A stretch of DNA of 64,000 nt from Microbacterium galbinum (lineage in GTDB: Bacteria > Actinomycetota > Actinomycetes > Actinomycetales > Microbacteriaceae). Position 1 is the stretch's first letter; every line of letters starts with the position of its first letter. The notes under the pieces were generated by a model. The model searched no databases and was not told the origin of the DNA. It was given only the letters and a program-made list of their open reading frames with translations. The stretch is taken from the NCBI RefSeq assembly GCF_023091225.1, contig NZ_JAHWXM010000001.1, positions 1,612,001 to 1,676,000 of the forward strand, given 5' to 3'. The position numbers and the translations under genes are program-made. Shown here piece after piece: positions 1 through 7,249 of the stretch.

Positions 1-2
1 AG

Positions 3-572
3 GTCCCGATCGACGACATCGCGAAGCAGCTCGGCGTCTCACCCGACGTCGCGAAGACCGCGGTCGAGCAGGGCGGTGCGGTGCTTCTCGGAGGGCTCGC
101 GAAGAACGCCTCGACCGACGAGGGCTCGGCGGCGATCCAGAAGGCGCTGAAGAAGCACGAGGGCACGGGCGGCGCCGCCTCGATCAAGGACATCGATCAG
201 GCCGACGGCGACAAGATCGTCACGCACATCCTCGGAGCCGAGGAGAAGAAGAAGGTCACCGAGAAGCTCACGCAGTCCGACAAGACGGCGGGCATCGACT
301 TCGGCAAGCTCCTGCCGATCCTCGCGCCGATCGTGATGGGTCTGATCGCGAACGCCGGCAAGGGCAAGAGCGGCTCCGCCTCGACCGAGTCGCAGGGCGG
401 CGGCGGGATCGGCGACATCATCGGCGGTCTGCTCGGCGGCGGCAACGGCAACTCCGGCGGCGGTGGCGTCGGCGACATCATCGGCGGGCTGCTGGGCGGC
501 GGCAACAAGTCGGGTGACGGCGGCATCGATCTGGGCAACATCGTCGGCGGCCTCTTCGGCGGCAAGAAGTAA
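3..572 (+). CDS. DUF937 family protein, 5' end outside window
   Basis: The frame is open from the first bases, so the true start lies upstream and about 189 residues are visible. The sequence shows a helical region with the pattern LGVSPDVAKTAVEQG and a later LLPILAPIVMGLIA segment, both typical of the DUF937/YidB-like family. The last 60 residues are a low-complexity tail with repeated GDIIGGLLGGG units. The biochemical role of this family is unknown. The gene converges on tilS with only 20 bp between the stop codons and no clear terminator. Family assignment is fairly secure; function is not inferred. Confidence 0.8.
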   Translation, partial: VPIDDIAKQLGVSPDVAKTAVEQGGAVLLGGLAKNASTDEGSAAIQKALKKHEGTGGAASIKDIDQADGDKIVTHILGAEEKKKVTEKLTQSDKTAGIDFGKLLPILAPIVMGLIANAGKGKSGSASTESQGGGGIGDIIGGLLGGGNGNSGGGGVGDIIGGLLGGGNKSGDGGIDLGNIVGGLFGGKK

Positions 573-592
573 CGTGCGCCGCCCGCCGCAGG

Positions 593-1588
593 TCAGGTGC
601 GCGCCGTGAAGACGATGCGCCCACCGCGGCGGGCGGCGGCGCACCCGGGCAGGTCGATCGGGCCCTGACCCGACCAGTCGGTCACCAGGCGCGCGACCTC
701 CAGCGTCTGCAGCCGGGTGAGGCTCACCCCGAACTCGCTGTCGACCACGAGGCGGATCACGCGATTGCGCAGGGCCGCGGGGTTCGCGGCGAGCGCCGCG
801 ACGCTCACCGAGATGCCGGCCTCGGCGTGCTCGACGATGTCTTCGATGGTCTCGTGGATCATCTCGTCGAACGCCTCGGCGTCTTCGCGCAGCTGTTCGG
901 CGGTGCGCGCGAGGGCCTCGGCGATCCCCGGCCCGATCTCGGTCTCGAGCACGCGGAGCACGCGCTCGCGCACCCGCACCCGGGAGAAACGATCGTCGAG
1001 GTTGTGGGGGTCGTCCCAGACATCGAGAGCGGATGCCGCGCAGAAGGCGCGCGTCGTCGTGCGACGCACCGCCAGCAACGGGCGCATCCAGCGCACGCCG
1101 TCGTCGTCCTCCCGCACGGGCGCCATGCCCTGCAGGCTCGCGGCTCCGGCGCCGCGGGCCAGCCCGAGCAGAACTGTCTCCGCCTGGTCGTCGAGCGTGT
1201 GGCCGAGCAGCACCGCTCGCGCGCCGACCTCGTCGGCGACATCCCGCAGCGCCCGATAGCGCGCGTCCCGCGCCGCCGACTCGGGGCCGTCGTCGGTCGC
1301 GTCGTCGACCTCGACCCGCACGACGCGGGCTTCGAGACCGAGGGCCGTCGCCTGCTCGGCGGCCCGCGCGGCGACGGCATCCGATCCCGTCTGAAGGGCG
1401 TGATCGACGGTGACGGCGGTCGCGCGGATGCCGACCTTCGGCGCCTCGAAGGCGACCGCGGCGGTCAGTGCCAGGGAGTCCGCTCCCCCGGACAGAGCCA
1501 CCACGACGGCGGCACCCTCGGGCAGATCGGCCAGTGCGGTGCGCACGGCGCGGCGGATCTCGGCGATGGCGGGGTCGAGTGACGGCAT
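593..1588 (-). CDS. tilS: tRNA(Ile)-lysidine synthase
   Basis: TilS uses ATP and lysine to convert C34 of tRNA-Ile(CAU) to lysidine, so that the tRNA reads AUA. The 331-residue protein has the PP-loop ATPase signature SGGADS near residue 34 and the later GHTLDDQAETVLLGLARG segment expected in TilS. It is short, as is usual in actinobacteria, with little C-terminal extension. The ATG at 1588 lies six bases after a TAGCGT box, with GGAGGG in between, so the mRNA may be leaderless. It is divergent from the TMEM175 gene. The hpt and ftsH genes that often follow tilS in actinobacteria are not next to it here. Confidence 0.93.
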   Translation of the reverse strand: MPSLDPAIAEIRRAVRTALADLPEGAAVVVALSGGADSLALTAAVAFEAPKVGIRATAVTVDHALQTGSDAVAARAAEQATALGLEARVVRVEVDDATDDGPESAARDARYRALRDVADEVGARAVLLGHTLDDQAETVLLGLARGAGAASLQGMAPVREDDDGVRWMRPLLAVRRTTTRAFCAASALDVWDDPHNLDDRFSRVRVRERVLRVLETEIGPGIAEALARTAEQLREDAEAFDEMIHETIEDIVEHAEAGISVSVAALAANPAALRNRVIRLVVDSEFGVSLTRLQTLEVARLVTDWSGQGPIDLPGCAAARRGGRIVFTART

Positions 1589-1594
1589 CCCTCC

Positions 1595-1600
1595 ACGCTA
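1595..1600 (-). promoter_or_regulatory. -10 box of tilS (leaderless type)
   Basis: TAGCGT on the minus strand is separated by exactly six bases from the tilS ATG. This fits the TANNNT-N6-start layout of leaderless actinobacterial genes. No convincing -35 was identified. Confidence 0.5.
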
Positions 1601-1644
1601 GGGCACGGCATCCGCGGGGCGTGCGCCCGCCCCTGCGGCGGCAC

Positions 1645-1650
1645 TATCCT
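1645..1650 (+). promoter_or_regulatory. -10 box of the TMEM175-like gene (leaderless type)
   Basis: TATCCT is followed by six bases and the GTG at 1657, and no Shine-Dalgarno sequence is present. This supports the chosen start and a leaderless transcript. Confidence 0.55.
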
Positions 1651-1656
1651 GACGCC

Positions 1657-2322
1657 GTGACCGCACCGCACCGCACCCCGCCGTTCCGCACCGAGCGGTT
1701 CAAGGCCTTCGTCGACGCCGTCGTCGCGATCGCGATGACGCTGCTCATCCTGCCGCTCATGGAGGCGGTGTCGGATGCCGCGTCCGGCAAGCTGACGACG
1801 GCGGAGTTCTTCCACGAGCACTCGGGGCAGTTGCTGAGCTTCGCACTGAGCTTCCTGCTCATCGCGACCTTCTGGATGGGACACCACAGTCAGTACCGCG
1901 ATGTGGAGCGGATCACCACGCCGCTGATCTGGATCAACGTGGCGTGGATGGCCACGATCGTGTGGCTGCCCGTGCCGACGGCCATGCTGGGGCAGATCGA
2001 CACCGACCCACTGCAGAAGGTCGTGTACATCGGCACGTTGATAGCCACGCAGCTCGCAACGCTGGCCGGCGGCATCTATCTCGGACGGCGCCCGGAGCTC
2101 TCGACCGCGCCGCCCTCGACCTACCGCGAGGGGGTGCTCGGCGACCTGGCCGCGATCATCCTGTTCGCTGCGGCACTGCTCGTCGCCGTGCTCGTTCCCG
2201 AGATCGGGTACGCCGCCCTCTTCCTGCTGTTGTTGAACGCCCCCGTCTCCCGGCTGGTCGATCGACTGTCTCGCGGGCGTTCGCGCGACTCCGACGTTCA
2301 GACGCCCGGACCTGCCGAGTAG
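1657..2322 (+). CDS. TMEM175 family (DUF1211) membrane protein, putative cation channel
   Basis: The 221-residue protein is predicted to have about six transmembrane helices. Its first helix carries RFKAFVDAVVAIAMTLL, a variant of the TMEM175/DUF1211 signature R-x3-FSDGVxAIAxTLL in which FSDG is replaced by FVDA. Bacterial TMEM175 proteins form potassium-permeable channels in the cytoplasmic membrane; the substitution in the signature leaves the exact ion preference open. The GTG start is chosen because TATCCT lies six bases upstream and because translation further upstream is not protein-like. The stop codon overlaps a TAGGCT box that may serve ppa downstream. Confidence 0.8.
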   Translation: MTAPHRTPPFRTERFKAFVDAVVAIAMTLLILPLMEAVSDAASGKLTTAEFFHEHSGQLLSFALSFLLIATFWMGHHSQYRDVERITTPLIWINVAWMATIVWLPVPTAMLGQIDTDPLQKVVYIGTLIATQLATLAGGIYLGRRPELSTAPPSTYREGVLGDLAAIILFAAALLVAVLVPEIGYAALFLLLLNAPVSRLVDRLSRGRSRDSDVQTPGPAE

Positions 2323-2368
2323 GCTTGTCCGCGGCATCCAACCGATTTTTCTCCTGAGGAGCACACGC

Positions 2369-2860
2369 ATGGGCGCACACGACGCCGTCATCGAGATCCC
2401 GCGCGGCAGCCGCGTGAAGTACGAGGTCGACCACGAGACCGGGCGAGTGCACCTCGACCGCGTGCTCTACACGACCTTCGGCTACCCGGCCGACTACGGC
2501 TACTTCGACAACACGCTCGGCGAGGACGGCGACCCGCTCGACGTGCTCGTGCTGCTCGACCACGCCATCTACCCGGGCGTCGTCGTCGAGGTGCGTCCCG
2601 TGGCCGTGCTCAAGATGAGCGACGAGGCCGGCGGCGACGACAAGCTGGTCGCCGTGCTGTCGAAGGACCCGCGCTGGGCGCACATCCAGGACATCGACGA
2701 CATCGCCGAGTACACGAAGAAGGAGATCGCGCATTTCTTCGAGCACTACAAGGACCTCGAGCCCAACAAGTGGGTCAAGGTCGACGCGTGGGGCGACAAG
2801 GCCGAGGCCGAGCGCATCCTCGACGAGGCGATCGTCCGTTTCGGCGAGCAGGGTCACTGA
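2369..2860 (+). CDS. ppa: inorganic pyrophosphatase
   Basis: This is a family I (class A) soluble pyrophosphatase that hydrolyses PPi to two phosphates and so drives biosynthetic reactions. Its 163 residues match the usual bacterial length. Diagnostic parts are IEIPRGSRVKYE at the N-terminus, YPADYGYF, and the metal-binding GDPLDVLVL motif near residue 53. The ATG is preceded by CTGAGGAGCACACGC, a good Shine-Dalgarno site. A -10-like TAGGCT at 2320-2325 overlaps the stop of the previous gene and could give a 43-base leader. A strong terminator follows. Confidence 0.96.
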   Translation: MGAHDAVIEIPRGSRVKYEVDHETGRVHLDRVLYTTFGYPADYGYFDNTLGEDGDPLDVLVLLDHAIYPGVVVEVRPVAVLKMSDEAGGDDKLVAVLSKDPRWAHIQDIDDIAEYTKKEIAHFFEHYKDLEPNKWVKVDAWGDKAEAERILDEAIVRFGEQGH

Positions 2861-2880
2861 CCCCTGGGCCACTGACCCGC

Positions 2881-2907
2881 CCCTGGGTCGCTGAGCCTGT
2901 CGAAGCG
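2881..2907. repeat. short dispersed intergenic repeat
   Basis: The segment contains GTCGCTGAGCCTGTCGAAGC, a word I recall as a recurrent intergenic element in many actinobacterial genomes. It sits between the ppa stop and the terminator stem, after two near-copies of CACTGACCC. Only this copy is seen in the window, so its repeat status rests on recall. Confidence 0.4.
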
Positions 2908-2908
2908 A

Positions 2909-2943
2909 AAGACCCCCGGTTCCGCTCAGCGGCCGGGGGTCTT
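2909..2943. terminator. bidirectional terminator between ppa and the M23 gene
   Basis: AAGACCCCCGG (2909-2919) pairs perfectly with CCGGGGGTCTT (2933-2943) around a 13-base loop. The gene ends on both sides converge on it. Confidence 0.8.
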
Positions 2944-2964
2944 CTGCATGTCGGGGGCGGATGC

Positions 2965-4332
2965 TCAGATCGAGATGCCCCGCGCGGCCATGAAGTCGGC
3001 CGGGTTCGTGTAGTACCCGTTGATGTAGACCTCGAAGTGGAGGTGGCAGCCGAAGGATCCGCCGGTGTTGCCCGCGTAGGCGATGATCTGCCCGGCCTGC
3101 ACCTGCTGGCCGGACCTGACCGCGAAGCCGCCGTCGCGGATGTGCGCGTAGCCGGTCGCGACGCCGGTGCCGTGCTGGATGCGGACGTAGTTGCCGTACC
3201 CGCCGTTGTAGAACGCGGCGTCGACGACACCGGCGTACGCGGCGTAGATCGCCGCCCCGCAACCGTTGGCGAGGTCGATGCCGTAGTGCCAGCTCGACGA
3301 GCATCCGTTCGCGTTGCACTGCTGCGAACGGGGACCGTAACCCGAGCTGCGGTAACCGCCGTGCGGGCGCACCCATCCGCTGCCGCTGCCGGCGGGGGCG
3401 CCTCCGCCGCCGCTGTTGCCGCCGGCGTTCGCCGCGGCCTCGGCGGCCTCGCGCTCACGGCGCTTCTTCTCCTCGGCCTCGCGAGCCGCGACACCGGCCT
3501 GGTAGCCGGCGACCGTCTTCGTCGTCGTGTCCTTGAGGGCGGCGAGCTGCGCCTGCATGGTGTTGAGGTTCGCCGACTGCTCGTCGAGGGCAGCCTGCGC
3601 GGCATCCGCCGCCTGCTGGGCCGCGACCATCTTCTGCTCGGCGATCTTCTGCAGGCGGTCGCGCTCGTCGCGTGCGACCTTCGCCTGGTCGCTGAGCGAC
3701 TGGGCGGAGTTGCGGGCGGCGACGGCATCGTCGTAGACCGACTGGTTGTATTCGAGGAGCTTGTCCATCGTGCCGAGGCGCGAGAGCAGCTCATCGGCGT
3801 TCGCGGCGGAGCCGGCGAAGAACAGCTCGAGGGAGGTGTCGTCGCCACCGTTGCGGTAGATCTGCGCGGCGACCTGGCCGGCCTTGCGAGCGGACTCGTC
3901 GGCGACGCCCGCCTGCTCGTCGGCCTTCGCCTGGAGCGTGTCGGCCTCGGCGATAGCTGCGAAGAACTCCTGCTGGGCCGTGAAGTATTCGTCGGAGGCG
4001 GTCTTGGCAGCCGCCTGGGTCTGCGCGACCTTCTGCGTGAGGGACTGGATCAGGCCCTCGATGCGCTGGATCTCGGCGCCCTTGGCTGCCTCGTTGTTCT
4101 TGGCCTTCTGCACGTCGTCCCAGCTCGGGTACGACGCGGCGTAGGCGGCGGAGACGCCGGAGGTGACCCCGAAGGCGCTGAGGGCGACGACACTGAGCGC
4201 GCCGAGCCCGAGCGCGCTGCGACGGCTGAAGCTCTGCTTCCAGAGAGCGTCGCGCTCGGCGGGCGTGGGCGCGCAGCCGCATTCCTCGGATGCTGCAGCT
4301 GCTGCGGCATCCTTCGTGATCTGGTCGTTCAC
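2965..4332 (-). CDS. secreted M23 peptidase with long coiled coil (LytM/EnvC type)
   Basis: The 455-residue protein has an N-terminal twin-arginine-like export signal (SRRSALGLGALSVVALSAFG). A long charged coiled coil runs from about residue 45 to 300, followed by a Gly/Ser-rich linker and a C-terminal M23 domain. The zinc ligands are visible as HYGID near residue 347 and HLHFE near residue 430, with the GYAHI motif between them. It should act outside the membrane as a peptidoglycan endopeptidase or as an activator of one. The GTG at 4332 is preferred because GGAAGG lies six bases upstream; an in-frame ATG nine codons earlier lacks a ribosome site. Confidence 0.88.
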   Translation of the reverse strand: MNDQITKDAAAAAASEECGCAPTPAERDALWKQSFSRRSALGLGALSVVALSAFGVTSGVSAAYAASYPSWDDVQKAKNNEAAKGAEIQRIEGLIQSLTQKVAQTQAAAKTASDEYFTAQQEFFAAIAEADTLQAKADEQAGVADESARKAGQVAAQIYRNGGDDTSLELFFAGSAANADELLSRLGTMDKLLEYNQSVYDDAVAARNSAQSLSDQAKVARDERDRLQKIAEQKMVAAQQAADAAQAALDEQSANLNTMQAQLAALKDTTTKTVAGYQAGVAAREAEEKKRREREAAEAAANAGGNSGGGGAPAGSGSGWVRPHGGYRSSGYGPRSQQCNANGCSSSWHYGIDLANGCGAAIYAAYAGVVDAAFYNGGYGNYVRIQHGTGVATGYAHIRDGGFAVRSGQQVQAGQIIAYAGNTGGSFGCHLHFEVYINGYYTNPADFMAARGISI

Positions 4333-4541
4333 ACGGCCCCTTCCGCCGGTTTCACACATGTCACAGTAACAACAACTTTCACATGCGCACCAGGGCGCGC
4401 GGGTCGGTCGAAGGGCATGCTGACGGGTACATCGTCTCCCGGAACACGCCCGGGAGCGCGCTGACTCGCCCTCGATTCGCGATTTGCCCCGACTATCGCT
4501 TATGCTTGAGCGTCGGCAAGGAAGTCCCCCGGGACTGACTC

Positions 4542-4614
4542 GGCCCCATCGTTTAGCGGCCTAGGACGCCGCCCTTTCACGGCGGTAGCACGGGTTCGAA
4601 TCCCGTTGGGGTCA
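4542..4614 (+). tRNA. tRNA-Glu (TTC)
   Basis: A full cloverleaf is visible: acceptor GGCCCCA pairs with TGGGGTC with one G-U, and the anticodon loop is CTTTCAC. CCA is encoded at 4615-4617, unlike in the two tRNAs downstream. Confidence 0.95.
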
Positions 4615-4624
4615 CCACGTCCGA

Positions 4625-4630
4625 TATAAT
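4625..4630 (+). promoter_or_regulatory. -10 element before tRNA-Asp
   Basis: A consensus TATAAT lies 14 bases before the mature 5' end of tRNA-Asp in an AT-rich gap between two tRNA genes. No good -35 is seen, since that region falls inside tRNA-Glu. Confidence 0.5.
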
Positions 4631-4643
4631 TGAAAACAAGTAT

Positions 4644-4717
4644 GGCCCTGTAGCGCAGTTGGTTAGCGTGCCGCCCTGTCACGGCGGAGGTCGCGGGTTC
4701 AAGTCCCGTCAGGGTCG
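4644..4717 (+). tRNA. tRNA-Asp (GTC)
   Basis: The acceptor GGCCCTG pairs with CAGGGTC and the anticodon loop is CTGTCAC. The discriminator is G and CCA is not encoded. Confidence 0.95.
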
Positions 4718-4728
4718 CTCCGTGCGAT

Positions 4729-4752
4729 GAGCTCTTTCTTCGGAGAGGGCTC
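4729..4752 (+). other. UUCG-capped hairpin between tRNA-Asp and tRNA-Phe
   Basis: GAGCTCTTTC and GAGAGGGCTC pair over ten positions, with G-U wobbles, around a TTCG tetraloop. It may be a processing signal or a weak terminator; a short TT-containing stretch follows. Confidence 0.5.
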
Positions 4753-4786
4753 TTCGTCTAGGACGCGACAGGTTCGCCGGTCGCGC

Positions 4787-4859
4787 GGCTCTGTAGCTCA
4801 GTTGGTAGAGCGTTCGACTGAAAATCGAAAGGTCACCGGATCGATGCCGGTCGGAGCCA
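4787..4859 (+). tRNA. tRNA-Phe (GAA)
   Basis: The acceptor GGCTCTG pairs with CGGAGCC and the anticodon loop is CTGAAAA. CCA is not encoded. Confidence 0.95.
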
Positions 4860-4862
4860 CAA

Positions 4863-4883
4863 GGCTGATCATTACAATCAGCC
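4863..4883 (+). other. small hairpin after tRNA-Phe
   Basis: GGCTGAT and ATCAGCC pair perfectly around a seven-base loop immediately upstream of the terminator. It may assist 3' processing. Confidence 0.4.
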
Positions 4884-4886
4884 CAG

Positions 4887-4920
4887 AAACCCTCGCCTAG
4901 CTTCTACATGGCGGGGGTTT
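4887..4920 (+). terminator. Rho-independent terminator of the tRNA cluster
   Basis: AAACCCTCGCC (4887-4897) pairs with GGCGGGGGTTT (4910-4920) with one mismatch. It is followed by TTGCTTT, a T-rich tract. Confidence 0.8.
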
Positions 4921-5007
4921 TGCTTTGCCCGCCGGCATCCGCTGGCCTGGAGCGCAATAGCCCCGGGAGGTCTTTCGCCCGGCGCGCATCTCGGGTGTAC
5001 TTCTCCG

Positions 5008-5649
5008 ATGCGATCCGTGAATCCGATCCCCGGCAACCCCTGGCCGCACGACATGGTCATCCGTATCGAAGACGCACCGCATGCGCTCTTCGAACTCCTC
5101 TGGTTGCGCGAGGCGTACGGGCTCCGGCCCACCGGCGACGACCTTCCGCCGCTCCTCGTCCGGACTCCCGCGCCGGCTGCAGCCGTGCTCGACGCGGACA
5201 CCCGGGCTCACTGGGAGAGAGCGTGGAATCGACTCTGGCGGGCGGCCTCCGTCCATGCCGGCCGCGAGCAGGATCACGACCAGTTCCCGCGACTGCTCGC
5301 GATGGAACCGGGCGACCCCGATCGCGAGAACCTCCTCCGCGACATGATGGGCCCGACCTGGCGCGACGAGTTCGGCGACGCCGCCTTCGACGACCCTTCC
5401 TACACCGACCACGAACACTCGGCCTTCGAAGAGCGCGCCGCCGCGCGCCCGCACACCCTCACCGACAACCCGGAGCACCGCGACCTGGAGGCCCTCATCC
5501 CCGCGTGGCGGGCGGGACTCACGACGATCATCACGATCCCGTGCCAGAGCGAGCACACCCGTCGCGTCGGTGACAACGCCCTCCTCGTCACGGCCGGCAC
5601 ACGAGCCGACAGCGTGGCATATCGGCGTGCTCTCTCCTCGTTCCCCTGA
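5008..5649 (+). CDS. hypothetical protein
   Basis: I do not recognise this 213-residue soluble, acidic protein. The N-terminal part reads IRIEDAPHALFELLWLREAYGL and looks like a folded helical segment. The middle is rich in Asp, Arg and Trp. The C-terminal third contains an Ile/Thr-rich strand (LTTIITIPC). No signal peptide or membrane segment is visible. The start is uncertain because no strong ribosome site precedes 5008; an ATG at 5053 is an alternative. It follows the tRNA terminator and precedes the ThrE-like gene by 21 bp, so the two may be co-transcribed. Confidence 0.6.
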   Translation: MRSVNPIPGNPWPHDMVIRIEDAPHALFELLWLREAYGLRPTGDDLPPLLVRTPAPAAAVLDADTRAHWERAWNRLWRAASVHAGREQDHDQFPRLLAMEPGDPDRENLLRDMMGPTWRDEFGDAAFDDPSYTDHEHSAFEERAAARPHTLTDNPEHRDLEALIPAWRAGLTTIITIPCQSEHTRRVGDNALLVTAGTRADSVAYRRALSSFP

Positions 5650-5670
5650 CCCGGGCGAGAGGATGGAGGT

Positions 5671-7071
5671 ATGCCCTCGAACTCGCGCCGGCGACTGCTC
5701 GCCTCGATGCAGCGGATCCTGCACAACGATCCCTCGAACGTCGCGCACACCGAGGCCATGCCGATCATCGACGAACGCACGGTGCCCCGCGTGCTCGACC
5801 TCGCCACGCGCATCGGCGAATCGATGTTCGCGGTCGGCGCCTCCGCTCACGAGGTGACGCTCGCGATCACCCGGGTGTGCGAGGCCTATGCCCTCAAGGG
5901 GGTGCAGGTCGACGTCACCTACAACTCGGTGACCGTCTCGTTCCACCTGAGCGGCGAGGTGTGGCCCGAGACTCTGCTGCGCGTCGTGCGCGTCGCCGCC
6001 CCCGACCACGCCAAACTGCAACGCGTGCAGGCGCTCGTCGCCGACGTCGAAGCGGGGCTCGACCTGGAGTCCGCCCGCACCGCGTTCCGCGTGATCCGGC
6101 GCGTGCCGTTCCGCTACCAGCAGTCCGTGGTCGTCGTCGCCCGGGCGATGCTCGCCGTCGGCGTCAGCATCCTTCTCGGCGCGTCACCGATCATCGTGGG
6201 ACTCACCTTCATCGCCGCCCTCGCCGCCGCCCTCACGCAGGCCGGCCTCGCACGCGTTCGGGTTCCCCTCTTCTTCAGCCAGATCGCCGGAGGATTCGTC
6301 ACCACTGTGGTCGCGGTCGCCGTATCGGCGCTCGGGTCCGCCGGGATCGAGCCGTTCGTCGGCATCCGCCCCTCGATCATCGTCGCATCGGGCATCGTGC
6401 TCATGCTCGCCGGGCTCACGGTCGTCGGCGCCGCGCAGGATGCGATCGACGGGTTCGCGCTCACCGCCGGCGGACGCATCCTCGACCTCACGATGCAGAC
6501 CCTCGGTGTGGTGATCGGCATCCTCGTCGGACTCGAGCTCGGTAGCGTGCTCGGGTTCACGATGGACCTGCCCGACGACCCCGCCCCGTTCGGTCCCCTG
6601 CTCGGGGTCTTCGCCGGGGCGATCATCATCGCCGTCGCCGTCGCCGTGTTCAACGGCGCCGGCATCCGCATCATCCTCGTCAGCGCTCTGCTCAGCGCGA
6701 TCACGATCGCCGGGTACACGGCATCCGTCGCCCTCAATCTGCACCCGGCCGCGGCGAGCGCGATCGGCGCTCTGCTCGCGAGCTTCGTCGGGGTGCTGAT
6801 CGCCCACAACCTGCACGTTCCGTCGGTCGCGGTGACGACCGCGGCCATCGTGCCGCTCGTGCCCGGAGTGGCGGTATTCCAGGGGCTGCTCGAGATGGTG
6901 CACAACGGCGGCACCAGCATGGGCGTCGTCGGCGCGGGCGGCTCGCTGATCGACGCCGCCGTCATCGGGATCGGTCTCGCCTCGGGGGCGTCGCTCGGTC
7001 TGTACCTCGGCACCCCGGTGCGCGCGACCCTCGGCAGCGTCACGAAGACGCGAGCGCGTACTCGGCGCTGA
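5671..7071 (+). CDS. threonine/serine exporter family protein (ThrE type)
   Basis: The 466-residue protein has a cytosolic N-terminal domain (about residues 30-150) with ESMFAVGASAHEVTLAI, characteristic of the ThrE domain. About ten hydrophobic helices follow. The second half has the small-residue helices and NLHVPSVAVTTAAIVPLVPG of the companion ThrE_2 domain, so both halves are fused as in Corynebacterium ThrE. Known members export threonine and serine using the proton gradient; substrate here is inferred. GAGAGGA lies eight bases before the ATG. Downstream is a palindrome at 7093 rather than an obvious terminator. Confidence 0.87.
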   Translation: MPSNSRRRLLASMQRILHNDPSNVAHTEAMPIIDERTVPRVLDLATRIGESMFAVGASAHEVTLAITRVCEAYALKGVQVDVTYNSVTVSFHLSGEVWPETLLRVVRVAAPDHAKLQRVQALVADVEAGLDLESARTAFRVIRRVPFRYQQSVVVVARAMLAVGVSILLGASPIIVGLTFIAALAAALTQAGLARVRVPLFFSQIAGGFVTTVVAVAVSALGSAGIEPFVGIRPSIIVASGIVLMLAGLTVVGAAQDAIDGFALTAGGRILDLTMQTLGVVIGILVGLELGSVLGFTMDLPDDPAPFGPLLGVFAGAIIIAVAVAVFNGAGIRIILVSALLSAITIAGYTASVALNLHPAAASAIGALLASFVGVLIAHNLHVPSVAVTTAAIVPLVPGVAVFQGLLEMVHNGGTSMGVVGAGGSLIDAAVIGIGLASGASLGLYLGTPVRATLGSVTKTRARTRR

Positions 7072-7092
7072 CCGGCTGTTTCGCCGTGCGTC

Positions 7093-7110
7093 ATGGGGAC
7101 ATCTCCCCAA
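7093..7110. promoter_or_regulatory. palindrome resembling the WXG100-cluster operator
   Basis: ATGGGGACATCTCCCCAA matches ATGGGGAGNNCTCCCCAT with two arm differences, and is part of a longer inverted repeat TCAT-GGGGA...TCCCC-AATGA. It lies 139 bp before the S1 protease gene. No -10 box is found at the spacing seen in the 54-62 kb cluster, so membership in the same regulon is tentative. Confidence 0.4.
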
Positions 7111-7249
7111 TGACAATTCGCGCAAGACCTCGCTCCGATCGCATACAGCGCGCTCACAGGTTGGCTAGGTTGGGCGTGTCCCCGGGCACGCGCAAGCGCT
7201 TTCGCGCGCGCCGTCGATCACCTGCACTGCGAAATATCGAGACGAGAAG

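Noticed and set aside
593..2860. Expected tilS-hpt-ftsH order
   Set aside because: The genes next to tilS are a DUF937 gene and a TMEM175-like gene; hpt and ftsH are not in the window. I saw no sign of remnants.
4353..4380. Possible MtrA or Crp-type site before the first M23 gene (GTCACAGTAAC-like words)
   Set aside because: The half-site spacing does not match either consensus, and only one short match exists.
2770..4464. Long plus-strand open frame over the M23 peptidase gene
   Set aside because: It starts inside ppa, reads through the terminator and gives an Arg/Val/Gly-rich product. The minus strand encodes a clear M23 enzyme.
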